From: Verrucomicrobiota bacterium
Lineage (GTDB): Bacteria > Verrucomicrobiota > Verrucomicrobiia > Opitutales > Opitutaceae
Reading direction: 5' to 3'
DNA: 64,000 nucleotides
NCBI GenBank assembly: GCA_016222805.1
Contig: JACRQG010000008.1
Location: forward strand, 397,213 to 461,212
Shown here piece by piece: positions 8,519 to 17,377 of this stretch. Below the pieces are notes generated by a model. That model did not search any database, was not told the DNA's origin, and worked only from the letters and a program-made list of their open reading frames with translations. Positions within the stretch are counted from its first letter, which is position 1, and each line of letters starts with the position of its first letter. Both the position numbers and the translations under genes were made by a program.

Positions 8519-9955
8519 TCATTTCCGGGCCGGGACCGGTGGAATCCGCCAATGCTCGTTGTCGACGCGCGAAGTGGTCATCAATTCCCGGGCGCGAGCG
8601 ACCCACTCGGGATGGCGTGCCGCGAGGTCGTTCTTCTCCGCCACATCGGTGCTGAGATCGTAAAGCTGGATCGGGGCCGACGTCGTCTTGAGGCGAATCG
8701 CCTTCCAGCGGTCCTCCATCAGCACGGCCTGACTCACCCCCTGCTCGTAGAACTCCCAGTACAGGTGGCGATGCCGCCGCTGCTCACCCCGGCCCAGGAG
8801 CGTGGGCACAAAGCTGAGGCTGTCGATCGCGGCGGGTGGAGTCGCTCCGGCGAGTTCCGCCCACGTCGCCATCAGGTCGCCGAAGTAACCCACGTGCGGT
8901 GTGACCACGCCCGCCTTGATCCGCCCCGGCCAGCGCGCCAGGAACGGCACACGGATGCCACCGTCCGTCAGGCTGCGCTTCATGCCGCTCAATGGACCGC
9001 TCGGGGTGAAGAACGAGGGGTCGTAGTTGGGGCCGCCTTCCTTGTGGGGACCATTGTCGCTCGAGAACATGACCACGGTCCGCTCGTCGAGCCCGAGCTT
9101 CTTCAGCAGGGCAAACAGCTCCCCGATATCCCGGTCCATCCGCGTCACCATCGCGGCATGGTTCCGCGCGGACTCCGGCCACGGCTCCGACGCGTAGATG
9201 CCCTGATCGGGCACTTCATTGCCCTCGCCGAGGTCGCGTGAACGTTCGTTGTTGGCGTGCGGAGTGACCAGGGACCAGAAGAGGAAGAAGGGCTTCTCGC
9301 GGTTTCTCTGGACGAAGTCGCGCGCTTCCTGCGCGATGAGGTCATCCCCATAGACCTGGCGGTTCTTCGAATAGCCCATGCCTTCCCAGACTCCGCTCGA
9401 GACCAGGTCGTTGGGCAGAGCCACCTTTTCGCCGTTGCGCCAGAGGTAACTCGGAAAGTGGTTATGGGCGTGGCCCTGGTTCAGGTAGCCGAAGTAATAG
9501 TCAAAACCCTGTTTCCGCGGTTCTCCCGGTTGATCGATTTCGCCCAAGCCCCACTTCCCGATGAGGCCCGTGGCATATCCCGCCTGCTGGAGGACCCGTG
9601 CCACCGTGATGTCGCCCGCCAGCAGGGTCTGCGCCTCCATGTTGCGGCCACCGGCGTTGCCGCGCACGCGAGTGTGCCCGAGGTGGAGGCCGGTCATCAG
9701 CACGCTCCGCGAGGGCGCACACACGGTGCTGCCCGCGTAGAACTGCGGAAACCGCATGCCTTCGGCCGCCATACGATCGAGATGGGGCGTCTTGATCCGC
9801 TTCTGCCCGTAGGATCCGAGCTCCCCGTAGCCAAGGTCATCCGCCAGGATGAAAATGAGATTGGGACGGACGGCGGCGGCGGCCTTTTCGGCGGAAAAAA
9901 CCGGGACCGTGACCACGAGGGAGGCGAGCCAGGGGAGAAGTCGGGCGGGATTCAT
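8519..9955 (-). CDS. Secreted formylglycine-dependent sulfatase (arylsulfatase A type)
   Basis: A 478-residue hydrolase of sulfate esters. The ATG at 9955 follows from the signal peptide (M-N-P-A-R-L-L-P-W-L-A-S-L-V-V-T); the frame extends to 10633 but the extra residues look non-coding. The metal-binding start P-N-L-I-F-I-L-A-D-D-L-G-Y-G-E-L is near residue 31. The active-site signature V-C-A-P-S-R puts the modified Cys at about residue 79 (C-x-P-S-R, Cys type, needing a formylglycine-generating enzyme not seen here). G-K-W-G-L-G and F-S-S-D-N-G-P-H-K-E complete the metal site. The length and Y-Y-F-G-Y-L-N-Q-G-H-A-H region resemble S1 arylsulfatases acting on glycans. It is convergent with the AraC gene and divergent from the LamG gene. 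Confidence 0.94.
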   Translation of the reverse strand: MNPARLLPWLASLVVTVPVFSAEKAAAAVRPNLIFILADDLGYGELGSYGQKRIKTPHLDRMAAEGMRFPQFYAGSTVCAPSRSVLMTGLHLGHTRVRGNAGGRNMEAQTLLAGDITVARVLQQAGYATGLIGKWGLGEIDQPGEPRKQGFDYYFGYLNQGHAHNHFPSYLWRNGEKVALPNDLVSSGVWEGMGYSKNRQVYGDDLIAQEARDFVQRNREKPFFLFWSLVTPHANNERSRDLGEGNEVPDQGIYASEPWPESARNHAAMVTRMDRDIGELFALLKKLGLDERTVVMFSSDNGPHKEGGPNYDPSFFTPSGPLSGMKRSLTDGGIRVPFLARWPGRIKAGVVTPHVGYFGDLMATWAELAGATPPAAIDSLSFVPTLLGRGEQRRHRHLYWEFYEQGVSQAVLMEDRWKAIRLKTTSAPIQLYDLSTDVAEKNDLAARHPEWVARARELMTTSRVDNEHWRIPPVPARK

Positions 9956-10116
9956 GACAAGCGCGTCTTCACTCAGCGGATTTTCCGGCCCGAGGCGACT
10001 CTTTCCCGGAGCGCACGTCTGTCGACCCACCGCAACTTGGCATCGACGGCCGGCACCGCCCCGATCATCTCGTGGAGCGTGGAGCCCGCACTTGTGCTGC
10101 CCTCGTTGAGACGACG

Positions 10117-10135
10117 CCCCCCGGCGATCGGGGGG
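10117..10135 (+). other. GC hairpin in the leader of the LamG gene
   Basis: CCCCCCG (10117-10123), loop GCGAT, then CGGGGGG (10129-10135) makes a 7-bp all-GC stem 21 bp before the start codon at 10157. It lies between divergent genes, so it could hinder ribosome loading on the LamG mRNA, terminate a leader transcript, or be a chance product of base composition. Confidence 0.35.
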
Positions 10136-10156
10136 GATCCGCGGCGTCGCCCGACG

Positions 10157-11107
10157 ATGTCGTGGCGGCGCGTCGGTTTGGTCGTGCTCCTCGGCGCCCT
10201 CCCCGCGCTGCCAGCCGAGACGGTCGCCCACTGGCGGTTCGACGACCAGGTTCCCGGCACTTCCGGTCTTCGGCTCACTTCCGCGGGCTCCGCCGATTGC
10301 GAGCTGATCCTCGGGGACGGTGCGACGATTTCCCCTGGCAGGCACGGGGGCGCACTCGATCCTCGTCCGCTCTCCGCAGGTTCGCACCCCCGCGCTTTCG
10401 CCGCCCGGACCGCCCCCCGCAACGGTGTCGATCGTTCCGGTCCGCGTGGGAACATCGCCGCTTCCGCCCTGAACCTCGGCGATGGCGCCTGGACGGTCGA
10501 AGCCTGGGTCGAACTCCGCCCCGAGGGCCAGGACGAGGGCGTGCTCCTGGAAATCGGGAGCGACCTTCCGGGAGGGGAGCTGCTGCGAACGCGCCTGACC
10601 TTTGTCCCCCGCGAGGAGGCCTTCTGCCTTCACGGCCTTTCGCCGTTGCCGTCCACCCAGGCCGGCATCACCGGGCGTCGCGTGGAGTGGCCCGACCCCA
10701 GCGGCCCCCCCGGGGGAGCGGCGATGCTCTTTTCAGCCACCCTCGCCAGTGGCACGCCGCTCCCACGCGGGACCTGGCACCATGTGGCCCTGGTCTACGA
10801 TGGCGCCGGGGAAATCCGGCTCTTCAGCGGAGGCCGCCTCGCTGCCGTCGTCGCGGCGGCGATGATAAAACTCCCCCCCTGGGCCGGAGCCTATCTTGCC
10901 GTAGGCAGCAGCGGCACCGGGGAACTCCCTTTTCCCGGACGCCTCGACGGCTTGCGGGTGAGCGACCACGCAGTCTATGCGGCGGACTTCACGCCGCCCG
11001 CGGCTCTGGCCTGGACGGCAGCGCCGCGTCGGGATCGAGTCCTACCCTCCGGCAGAGTTGCGGTGCCGCTCCCGAAATCTGACGCTGTCGCACGCCTGAA
11101 CCGATAA
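10157..11107 (+). CDS. Secreted LamG (concanavalin A-like) domain protein
   Basis: A 316-residue protein starting at the ATG at 10157; the much longer frame from 9257 is antisense to the sulfatase. A signal peptide (R-V-G-L-V-V-L-L-G-A-L-P-A-L-P-A) is followed by V-A-H-W-R-F-D-D, the usual opening strand of a LamG jelly roll. W-T-V-E-A-W-V-E-L, then G-T-W-H-H-V-A-L-V-Y-D and G-R-L-D-G-L-R-V-S are the family's core strands. No catalytic module is attached. The stop TAA and the next ATG share one base (11107), so it is tied to a cytoplasmic sugar-acid kinase, an odd pairing. It may bind glycan at the cell surface. Confidence 0.82.
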   Translation: MSWRRVGLVVLLGALPALPAETVAHWRFDDQVPGTSGLRLTSAGSADCELILGDGATISPGRHGGALDPRPLSAGSHPRAFAARTAPRNGVDRSGPRGNIAASALNLGDGAWTVEAWVELRPEGQDEGVLLEIGSDLPGGELLRTRLTFVPREEAFCLHGLSPLPSTQAGITGRRVEWPDPSGPPGGAAMLFSATLASGTPLPRGTWHHVALVYDGAGEIRLFSGGRLAAVVAAAMIKLPPWAGAYLAVGSSGTGELPFPGRLDGLRVSDHAVYAADFTPPAALAWTAAPRRDRVLPSGRVAVPLPKSDAVARLNR

Positions 11108-12234
11108 TGAAGGACTACTTCCTGGCGGACGATTTGAGCGGCGCCCTCGACGCCGCGGGAGCGTTTCACCACGCCGGACGCCGGGTGCGCATCACGCTCC
11201 AGGACGATGCCTGGGAGGCGACCGAGGACGCGGTGGTCGGTGTCACGACCGAAACCCGCAACGCCACCGCAGCGGCGGCCGCCGCCCGCGTGGCCCGCGC
11301 GCTGGCCCGGGGACAGGCCCAGGGAGCGCGACTCCTTTACAAGAAAATCGACTCCACGCTGCGCGGCGCCGTGGCGGCGGAACTTGCCGCCGTCCGCGAG
11401 GCCCTGCCCGGCGCGCGGGTGCTCTTCTGCCCCGCCAATCCCGCAGTAGGTCGCACGGTGCAAGGTGGGCGGTTGCTGGTGCACGGAAGGCCGGTGCATG
11501 AAACCGAGTTTGCACACGATCCCGTCTGCCCGGTGCGGGAGAGCGACCTGCGCCGGCTGCTGGGCTCTGCCGGAGCAGGCGATGTGACCTTTCCCGACGC
11601 CGCGAACGACGCCGATTTGGCCGAAGCGGTGCGCCAGCAAGTGGCACAGGGTGGTGCGTGGGTGGCGGTCGGTTCGGGCGCCCTGGCCCGTCCCGTGGCC
11701 TCACTCGGCGCTTCCCGCCGCACCGCACCCGAAACCACCGGTGCCAAACCGCCACCTGACGGTCCCATCCTGTTCTGCTGCGGGAGCGCGCATCCGGCCA
11801 ATCGCGAACAGGCGGGCACGCTTTCTCAGGCCCGAAGGGTGCCGGTGCACACGATTGCCCTAGGCGACCCGGATCCCGCTGTGGCCGCCACCATCGCCAG
11901 CCTGCGCGAGACCGGCGGTGCCAGCGTGCTGGTCGAGACCAACCGCCACGCGAGCGACCGCGTGCTCCAACTCCTGGCGAACACGGTGCCCGAAATACTG
12001 GCCCGAAGCGGCGCGGCGCGCCTGTTTGTGACTGGTGGCGAGACCGCCTATGCCATCTGTCGGGCGTTGGGTGTCTCCACCCTGGATTACGAGGCCGAAC
12101 TGGAACCCGGCATGAGCCTCTCCCGGGCGCAGTTGCCTGGCTCATCCCTGCTCTTGGTCAACAAACCCGGCGGCTTTGGCAGCGCCCTGACCTGGGTGCG
12201 CGCGTGGGACGCGTTGCAGGGAAAGTCCGGCTGA
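11107..12234 (+). CDS. Four-carbon acid sugar kinase family protein (DUF1537, OtnK/DtnK-like)
   Basis: A 375-residue cytoplasmic kinase, shorter than the usual 410-430. The N-terminal domain shows D-D-L-S-G-A (canonical D-D-L-T-G-A) near residue 8, then K-K-I-D-S-T-L-R-G-A and C-P-A-N-P-x-x-G-R-T-V-x-G-G-R-L-L-V-H-G. The C-terminal nucleotide-binding domain has V-T-G-G-E-T-A and closes with N-K-P-G-G-F-G. Characterised members phosphorylate threonate, erythronate, denormate or related C4 sugar acids. The usual partners (PdxA2-type dehydrogenase, class II aldolase) are absent; instead the gene overlaps the LamG gene by one base. The substrate is unassigned. Confidence 0.88.
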   Translation: MKDYFLADDLSGALDAAGAFHHAGRRVRITLQDDAWEATEDAVVGVTTETRNATAAAAAARVARALARGQAQGARLLYKKIDSTLRGAVAAELAAVREALPGARVLFCPANPAVGRTVQGGRLLVHGRPVHETEFAHDPVCPVRESDLRRLLGSAGAGDVTFPDAANDADLAEAVRQQVAQGGAWVAVGSGALARPVASLGASRRTAPETTGAKPPPDGPILFCCGSAHPANREQAGTLSQARRVPVHTIALGDPDPAVAATIASLRETGGASVLVETNRHASDRVLQLLANTVPEILARSGAARLFVTGGETAYAICRALGVSTLDYEAELEPGMSLSRAQLPGSSLLLVNKPGGFGSALTWVRAWDALQGKSG

Positions 12235-12315
12235 GATCGGCCAGCGGCGTCGGCCCGGGCCCGCGCGTCTTTCCGGCCCCATCACGCTTTCGCCGCGCGC
12301 CGCGGGACGGCTGCG

Positions 12316-12747
12316 TCAGAGCGAGAAATCCGTGCTGCCGTTGTCGAGCAACGCAGACGCCTCCCGCACCAGCTCCAGGGCGACCTCGAGGTTGAGGTCG
12401 GTGAGCTTTTTGAACCGGATGCAGGCCTTGCCCACCGAGACCTTGCCGAGGCGCGCCTTGGCCGCCTCGGCGAGGCTTTTGCCGCCGCGGTGACCGAGGA
12501 CGTACAGGCTGATGTACTGGGCGCGGCTGGAGATCGCGACGATCGGGCAGTCGCCTTCGCGGCCGCTGGCGTACTTGTAGTGGTACGGCCCATACCCGAT
12601 CATCGTGCCGGCATAGGCGACGTGCGGTTTGAGGCGCGGCGCGGTCCGGCGGATGGCGGCATGGAGGGTCTTCAGCTCCGAACGGCGTGGTTCGGACAGG
12701 GCGGCGAGATACGCCGCCGGTGTGGTGGGCTTAGGCGAAGGGCTCAT
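12316..12747 (-). CDS. DUF1801 (YdhG-like) domain protein
   Basis: A 143-residue cytoplasmic protein. The ATG at 12747 is chosen over an ATG at 12786, which adds 13 unlikely residues. It carries the DUF1801 pattern: a helical N-terminus (Y-L-A-A-L-S-E-P-R-R-S-E-L-K-T-L), V-A-Y-A-G-T-M-I-G-Y-G, P-I-V-A-I-S-S-R-A-Q-Y-I-S-L-Y-V, then G-K-A-C-I-R-F-K-K-L-T-D-L near the end. The fold resembles frataxin-like and SCP-like domains, but the function is not established. It is convergent with the kinase gene and divergent from the YCII gene. Confidence 0.8.
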   Translation of the reverse strand: MSPSPKPTTPAAYLAALSEPRRSELKTLHAAIRRTAPRLKPHVAYAGTMIGYGPYHYKYASGREGDCPIVAISSRAQYISLYVLGHRGGKSLAEAAKARLGKVSVGKACIRFKKLTDLNLEVALELVREASALLDNGSTDFSL

Positions 12748-12915
12748 GGGGTCGCGCCAAGGTGGACGGGAACCCGCGGCTGGCAACCTCCAGGTGTGGT
12801 TTCCTCCCGGCGACGCGGTTCACCCCGGAACCACTGGCCGGTGCCGGCCGTGGCGATTCAGCGCCTCGTCGCTTTCCCCTTGCCCCGGCTTCCGGCTGCG
12901 CCGACAACCCCGCCC

Positions 12916-13623
12916 ATGCGCTGTTCCCACGTCCTGGCGCTCCTCGCCTGCGCCCCACTGCTGACCGCGGCTTTCGCCGCTGCCCCATCGTCGGAGTATA
13001 CCTTTGCCTTCCTGCGCTCCGGTCCGAAACGCGCCGAATTCAAGGGTGAAGCCATGACGGAGATGATGCGCGGGCACATGGCCAACATCGGCCGCCTGGC
13101 CGCGGAAAAGAAGCTGGCCGTGGCGGGACCGTTCGGAAGCCCTTCGCCCGACCCGCAACTCCGCGGCATCTTCATCTTCTTTGGAGGGGACGTCGCCGCT
13201 GCCGAAGCCCTGTGCCAGACCGACCCCTCGATTGCTGCCGGCATCTTCTCCACGGAAGTCGTGCCCTTCCGCACGACCAAAGATCTCGGGGATGTGCTCC
13301 GCCGCGCGATGGTTTTCGAAGAGCGGCGCAAGGCCGATCCGTCGATTCCGATGAAGGAGGGCATGAGCACCTACGTGCTCCTGTTCGCCGACGATCACGC
13401 CAAGGCTGCCGCCGCGCTCGGCCCGGTCCGCGCCGGCGGAGGCATCGTGATGGAGGGAAGCTTCGGTGGATCCCGTGCGGGCAAGGGTCTGTTCCTTCTC
13501 GACGCGCGCGACATCGCCGCCGGCGAAGCGCTGCTGGCCCCGCACCGCGAGGCCCTCGGCTCGCACCAGCTGATGCCGTGGTACGGCAGCGCGGAACTCC
13601 GGCGCTCCGCCGCCACCCCGTAG
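12916..13623 (+). CDS. Secreted protein with two YCII-like modules
   Basis: A 235-residue protein starting at the ATG at 12916, which opens a signal peptide (C-S-H-V-L-A-L-L-A-C-A-P-L-L-T-A-A-F-A-A-A). Two alpha-beta modules follow. The first runs from S-E-Y-T-F-A-F-L-R-S-G through H-M-A-N-I-G-R-L-A-A-E-K-K-L-A-V-A-G-P-F-G. The second runs from S-T-Y-V-L-L-F-A-D-D through G-G-I-V-M-E-G-S-F-G-G. Each ends in the strand-plus-G-P/G-S-F-G turn typical of the YciI dimeric alpha-beta barrel, so a single chain may form the whole barrel. Export is unusual because most YciI proteins are cytoplasmic. The function is unknown. Its stop lies 3 bp from that of the convergent aminotransferase. Confidence 0.72.
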   Translation: MRCSHVLALLACAPLLTAAFAAAPSSEYTFAFLRSGPKRAEFKGEAMTEMMRGHMANIGRLAAEKKLAVAGPFGSPSPDPQLRGIFIFFGGDVAAAEALCQTDPSIAAGIFSTEVVPFRTTKDLGDVLRRAMVFEERRKADPSIPMKEGMSTYVLLFADDHAKAAAALGPVRAGGGIVMEGSFGGSRAGKGLFLLDARDIAAGEALLAPHREALGSHQLMPWYGSAELRRSAATP

Positions 13624-13626
13624 GAC

Positions 13627-14820
13627 TCAACCTCCGTCGCTCGCAAGCGCGCGCAGACCTCGCGCGAATCGTCCGATCCCCTCGGCCACGGCCTCCGTGG
13701 GCAGCGCCCCGTAGGCGAGGCGCAGGTGGCAGCCGTCCTCGCAGCCGAACGCCGTGCCCGGAATCACGGCCACGCGATGTTCCCGCACCAGCCGCTCCGC
13801 CAGTTCCAGGGCCGGGAGCCTCGTCCGCACGCGCACCAGGAAGTAGAACGCCCCTGTCGCCGGCGGCACTTCGAGGATGCCCTCCGTCACCAGCGGCGCC
13901 AGTTCCTCCCGCACCCGCTGCCGGCTGGCCTCGATCCCCCGCCGCTGCTCCAACACCCACGGCGTCCCAGCTTCCAACGCCCCGAGCGCCGCATGCTGCG
14001 AGATCACGGGAGGACAGATGACGATTGTGTCCTGTACCTTGCGCAAGGCCCCCTCCAGCGCCGCCGGATACACCATCCAACCGATGCGCCAGCTGGCGAA
14101 GCCGAACGACTTCGACATCGAGTGCAGCGCGAGGGTGTGACCCGCCGCCCCCGGGATCGACGCCGGCGAGAAATGCACGGCACCGTCGTAGGTGAAGTCC
14201 GCGTACGCCTCGTCGCTGAAATGAAACAGGCCGTGTTCGGCGCACAGGGCGTTGACGGCCCGCAACGCCGCTTCCGGATACACCGCGCCAGTCGGGTTGT
14301 TCGGTGAGACGGTGACGATTGCGCGGGTCCGCGGGGTGATCGCCGCCCGGAGGGCCGTCAGGTCGAGCTGTTGCTCGGCGTCAGTCGCCACCGGCACCGG
14401 ACGGCAGCTCGCCATCGTCACCGCCATCTCGTGATTGAAATAGTACGGATTCGGCAGAATCACCTCGTCCCCCGGATCGGCGACGGCGAGGAGCGCCGCG
14501 AGGAAGGCGTTGTTGCCGCCCGCCGTCACCATCAGCCGGCTCGGTTGGTCGCCGCCCGCCGTGACCCCGTGGTCCCGTGCCAGCCGCTCTGCCAAGGCGG
14601 AGGCCAACGCCGGCAGGCCGGAAACCGCCTGATACCGGTGATTGGCCGGTTCGGCGAAGAACCGCTCCAGGGCGGCCCGCGCCTGCGGCGGCGGACCGTA
14701 GCCGACGACTCCCTGCCCGAGGGAAATCGTGCCGGGATGCGCCCGGATCCAGTCGGCGACCACGGGAATGATCGGCGCCTGGACGGCGCGCAGCCGCCGG
14801 GATTCGGGAAACACTGCCAT
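13627..14820 (-). CDS. PLP-dependent class I/II aminotransferase
   Basis: A 397-residue fold-type I enzyme. The ATG at 14820 is preferred to one at 14907 because the extension is Pro/Cys-rich and unlike the family. Landmarks are I-S-L-G-Q-G-V-V-G-Y-G near the N-terminus, G-G-N-N-A-F in the cofactor phosphate site, I-L-P-N-P-Y-Y-F-N-H, V-S-P-N-N-P-T-G-A-V-Y, D-E-A-Y, and S-M-S-K-S-F-G-F-A-S-W-R-I-G with the Schiff-base Lys. The Y-Q-A-V-S-G-L region fits aspartate/aromatic-type transaminases. The substrate is not resolved. Neighbours give no pathway clue, and the gene appears monocistronic. Confidence 0.9.
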   Translation of the reverse strand: MAVFPESRRLRAVQAPIIPVVADWIRAHPGTISLGQGVVGYGPPPQARAALERFFAEPANHRYQAVSGLPALASALAERLARDHGVTAGGDQPSRLMVTAGGNNAFLAALLAVADPGDEVILPNPYYFNHEMAVTMASCRPVPVATDAEQQLDLTALRAAITPRTRAIVTVSPNNPTGAVYPEAALRAVNALCAEHGLFHFSDEAYADFTYDGAVHFSPASIPGAAGHTLALHSMSKSFGFASWRIGWMVYPAALEGALRKVQDTIVICPPVISQHAALGALEAGTPWVLEQRRGIEASRQRVREELAPLVTEGILEVPPATGAFYFLVRVRTRLPALELAERLVREHRVAVIPGTAFGCEDGCHLRLAYGALPTEAVAEGIGRFARGLRALASDGG

Positions 14821-14997
14821 GCCCCCAAGCGAGCAACACCAGCCAACCGGGTGCGAGCAAACTCCGCACCGCGCCGGCGGCACCGGTGGAGGGGGCCTTG
14901 TTTCCATGAACGCCGCAGAGGTCGTGTCTCAGGGTGGCCGCGAAATCTCGCAGACGGGTTTGAAATTCCCGCCCGCCCGGATAACCACCCGGTTCCC

Positions 14998-16077
14998 ATG
15001 CATCACGCCCCCCTGTTCACTCCGGTCTCCCTCGGCTCGCTGTCGCTCGCCAATCGCATCGTCATGGCGCCGCTCACCCGCTGCCGCGCCGACACGCAGC
15101 ACGTCCCGACCGACCTGATGGTCCAGTACTACGTCCAGCGCGCCAGCGCCGGCCTGCTCATCTGCGAGGCCACCGCCGTGATCGAGGGCAATTCCGCCTT
15201 CGGCGGCCGCGATCCCGGAATCTACAACGCCGCCCAGGTGGCCGGGTGGAAGAAGGTCACCGACGCCGTGCACGCGAAGGGCGGCAAGATCGTGCTGCAG
15301 CTATGGCACGGCGGCCGGGCCTGCCACTCCCTGTGGAACAACGGCGTCCAACCGGTCGCACCCAGCGCGATCCCCATCACCAACGACGAAACCTACACCC
15401 CGCAGGGCAAAAAGCCGTACGAGACGCCGCGCGCCTTGCGCGACAACGAACTCCCCGGGATCGTCGATGGTTTCCGCCGGGCGGCCGGCAACGCCAAGGC
15501 CGCCGGCTTCGACGGCGTCGAGATTCACGGGGCCAACGGCTACCTGCTGGATGAGTTCCTGCGCGATGGCAGCAACCAGCGCTCCGGACCCTACGGCGGA
15601 AGCATCGCCAACCGCGCCCGCCTGCTGCTCGAAGTCACCGACGCCGTCATCGGGGTCTGGGGCGCCGGCCGCGTCGGCGTCCGCATTTCCCCGCTCAACA
15701 GCTACAATTCGATGCAGGACAGCGATCCGGTGGGGCTGACGCGCCATGTCGCCACCGAGCTCAACCGTCGCAGCATCGCCTACCTGCACCTCATGCGCGG
15801 CGACTTCTTCGGCGTGCAAAAGGGCGACGTGGTCAGCCCGGCCCGGGCGGCCTTCCAGGGCGCCCTGGTCGGCAACATGGGCTACACCCCGGCGGAGGCC
15901 GCCGCCGCGGTGAGCAGCGGCCAACTCGCGGCCGTGGCCTTCGGCCACCACTTCATCAGCAACCCGGACCTCGCGGAGCGGGTCAAGGCCGGCGCCGCCC
16001 TCGTCGAGCCCGATGCGCGGACCTTCTACACTCCCGACGCCAAGGGGTACACGGACTACCCCACGCTCGCGGCGTGA
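14998..16077 (+). CDS. Old Yellow Enzyme-family alkene reductase (NemA/XenB-like)
   Basis: A 359-residue FMN oxidoreductase of standard length. The ATG at 14998 opens L-F-T-P-V-S-L-G-S-L-S-L-A-N-R-I-V-M-A-P-L-T-R-C-R-A, the invariant start of this family. Q-L-W-H-G-G-R-A-C-H is the FMN-binding strand (the family usually has W-H-x-G-R-x-S-H). H-G-A-N-G-Y-L-L-D-E-F-L contains the His/Asn pair that binds the substrate carbonyl, and Y-G-G-S-I-x-N-R-A-R-L-L-L-E completes the barrel signature. Such enzymes reduce activated C=C bonds and nitro compounds with NAD(P)H. It is divergent from the aminotransferase and convergent with the Gfo/Idh gene (24 bp between stops). Confidence 0.95.
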   Translation: MHHAPLFTPVSLGSLSLANRIVMAPLTRCRADTQHVPTDLMVQYYVQRASAGLLICEATAVIEGNSAFGGRDPGIYNAAQVAGWKKVTDAVHAKGGKIVLQLWHGGRACHSLWNNGVQPVAPSAIPITNDETYTPQGKKPYETPRALRDNELPGIVDGFRRAAGNAKAAGFDGVEIHGANGYLLDEFLRDGSNQRSGPYGGSIANRARLLLEVTDAVIGVWGAGRVGVRISPLNSYNSMQDSDPVGLTRHVATELNRRSIAYLHLMRGDFFGVQKGDVVSPARAAFQGALVGNMGYTPAEAAAAVSSGQLAAVAFGHHFISNPDLAERVKAGAALVEPDARTFYTPDAKGYTDYPTLAA

Positions 16078-16101
16078 ACGCGGGGTAGCCGCAAGATCCC
16101 C

Positions 16102-17250
16102 TTACTTCAGCGGCGGCACGTCGACCCAGCGACGCTCGGCCCAGGACTTCAGGCCGAGTTCGGCCAACTGCACGCCCTTGGCTCCCTCGCGGAGGGACCA
16201 GGGGAAGGGAGAGCCCGTGACGACGTGCTTGAGGAAGAGCTCCCACTCGACCTTGAAGGCGTTGTCGTAGGGGCCCTGGTCCGGCACACGGGTCCAGCCA
16301 TCCATGTACTTGATCGGGCTGTCGATGTCGGGATTCCACACGCAGCGCGGAGTAGCCGCCAGCGATTGCGCGGTGCAATCGCGCAGGCCGGCCACGGCCG
16401 ATCCATGGGTGCCGTCCACCTGCAGCGTGAGCAGGTCATCGCGCCGCACGCGCACATCCCAGGAGGAGTTGAAGTGGCAGATGACCCCGTTGACCAATTC
16501 GAAGGTCGCGTAGGCCGAGTCGTCCGCGGTGCACTTGTACGGCTTGCCGTTTTCATCCCAGCGCTGGGGAAGGTGGGTCGCGCCCAGGCAGGTGAGGCTC
16601 TTGATCTCGCCGAAGAGATTCTGGATGACGTACTGCCAGTGGCAGAGCATGTCGACGATGATGCCGCCATCGTCCTCCTTGCGGTAGTTCCACGACGGAC
16701 GCTGCAGTTTCTCGAACTCACCGGTGAACACCCAATAGCCGAATTCGCCGCGCACCGAGAGGATGCGGCCGAAAAACCCGGTATCGATCAGGTACTTCAG
16801 CTTCACCAGGCCCGGCAGCCAGAGCTTGTCCTGCACGACGCCGTTCTTCAGGCCGGCGGCCGTCACTTCCTTCGCCAGCGCCAGCGCCTCGGCGGCCGTC
16901 GTGGCCGTCGGCTTCTCGCAGTAGATGTGTTTCTTCGCGGCGATCGCCTTGCGCACGCCGATCGGGCGCTGCCCGGTGAGGGTGGCGTCGAAGTAAATCT
17001 GGTTGGCGGGATTCGCGAGTTCGGCATCGAGGTTGGTCGAGATCCGCGACACCCCGGTGCGGGCCGCGAGGGCCTTCAACTTCTCTTCGCTGCGGCCCAC
17101 CAGCACGGGGTCCGGCAGGATGACCTCGGAGTCCGAGAGCTTCACGCCCCCCTGATCGATGATCGCCTTGATCGACCGGATCAGGTGCTGGTTGGTACCC
17201 ATGCGTCCCGTGACGCCATTCATGATGATGCCGAGCTTGTGGATTTTCAT
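16102..17250 (-). CDS. Gfo/Idh/MocA-family NAD(P)-dependent dehydrogenase
   Basis: A 382-residue cytoplasmic oxidoreductase. The N-terminal Rossmann segment reads L-G-I-I-M-N-G-V-T-G-R-M-G, an unusual form of G-x-G-x-x-G. The family motif Y-C-E-K-P-T-A-T (E-K-P) is near residue 115. The C-terminal alpha-beta domain follows, with D-D-G-G-I-I-V-D-M-L-C-H-W where the catalytic Asp/His are expected. It probably oxidises a sugar, inositol or sugar acid. It lies 127 bp downstream of a TIM-barrel isomerase on the same strand, a pairing typical of sugar or inositol catabolism, and both are likely under the divergent GntR regulator. The start is preceded by a TCCTCCTT pyrimidine tract, not a Shine-Dalgarno sequence. 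Confidence 0.92.
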   Translation of the reverse strand: MKIHKLGIIMNGVTGRMGTNQHLIRSIKAIIDQGGVKLSDSEVILPDPVLVGRSEEKLKALAARTGVSRISTNLDAELANPANQIYFDATLTGQRPIGVRKAIAAKKHIYCEKPTATTAAEALALAKEVTAAGLKNGVVQDKLWLPGLVKLKYLIDTGFFGRILSVRGEFGYWVFTGEFEKLQRPSWNYRKEDDGGIIVDMLCHWQYVIQNLFGEIKSLTCLGATHLPQRWDENGKPYKCTADDSAYATFELVNGVICHFNSSWDVRVRRDDLLTLQVDGTHGSAVAGLRDCTAQSLAATPRCVWNPDIDSPIKYMDGWTRVPDQGPYDNAFKVEWELFLKHVVTGSPFPWSLREGAKGVQLAELGLKSWAERRWVDVPPLK

Positions 17251-17377
17251 AAGGAGGAGAGAGGGGGAGTGAGAGTGAAGGTGAGAGGGAGAGTGACAAC
17301 GAAAGGGGGAAGGGAGTTGGCGTCACCTTCCCCAGTCAAGTCGCGGGGTCCGTAGGCGTTTGGTTCCTCGGTCCGTC

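Noticed and set aside
17251..17330. Purine-rich tract that looks like many Shine-Dalgarno sites
   Set aside because: The adjacent gene is on the minus strand, where the tract reads as CTCCTCC; on the plus strand no start with coding sequence follows. Treated as low-complexity DNA.
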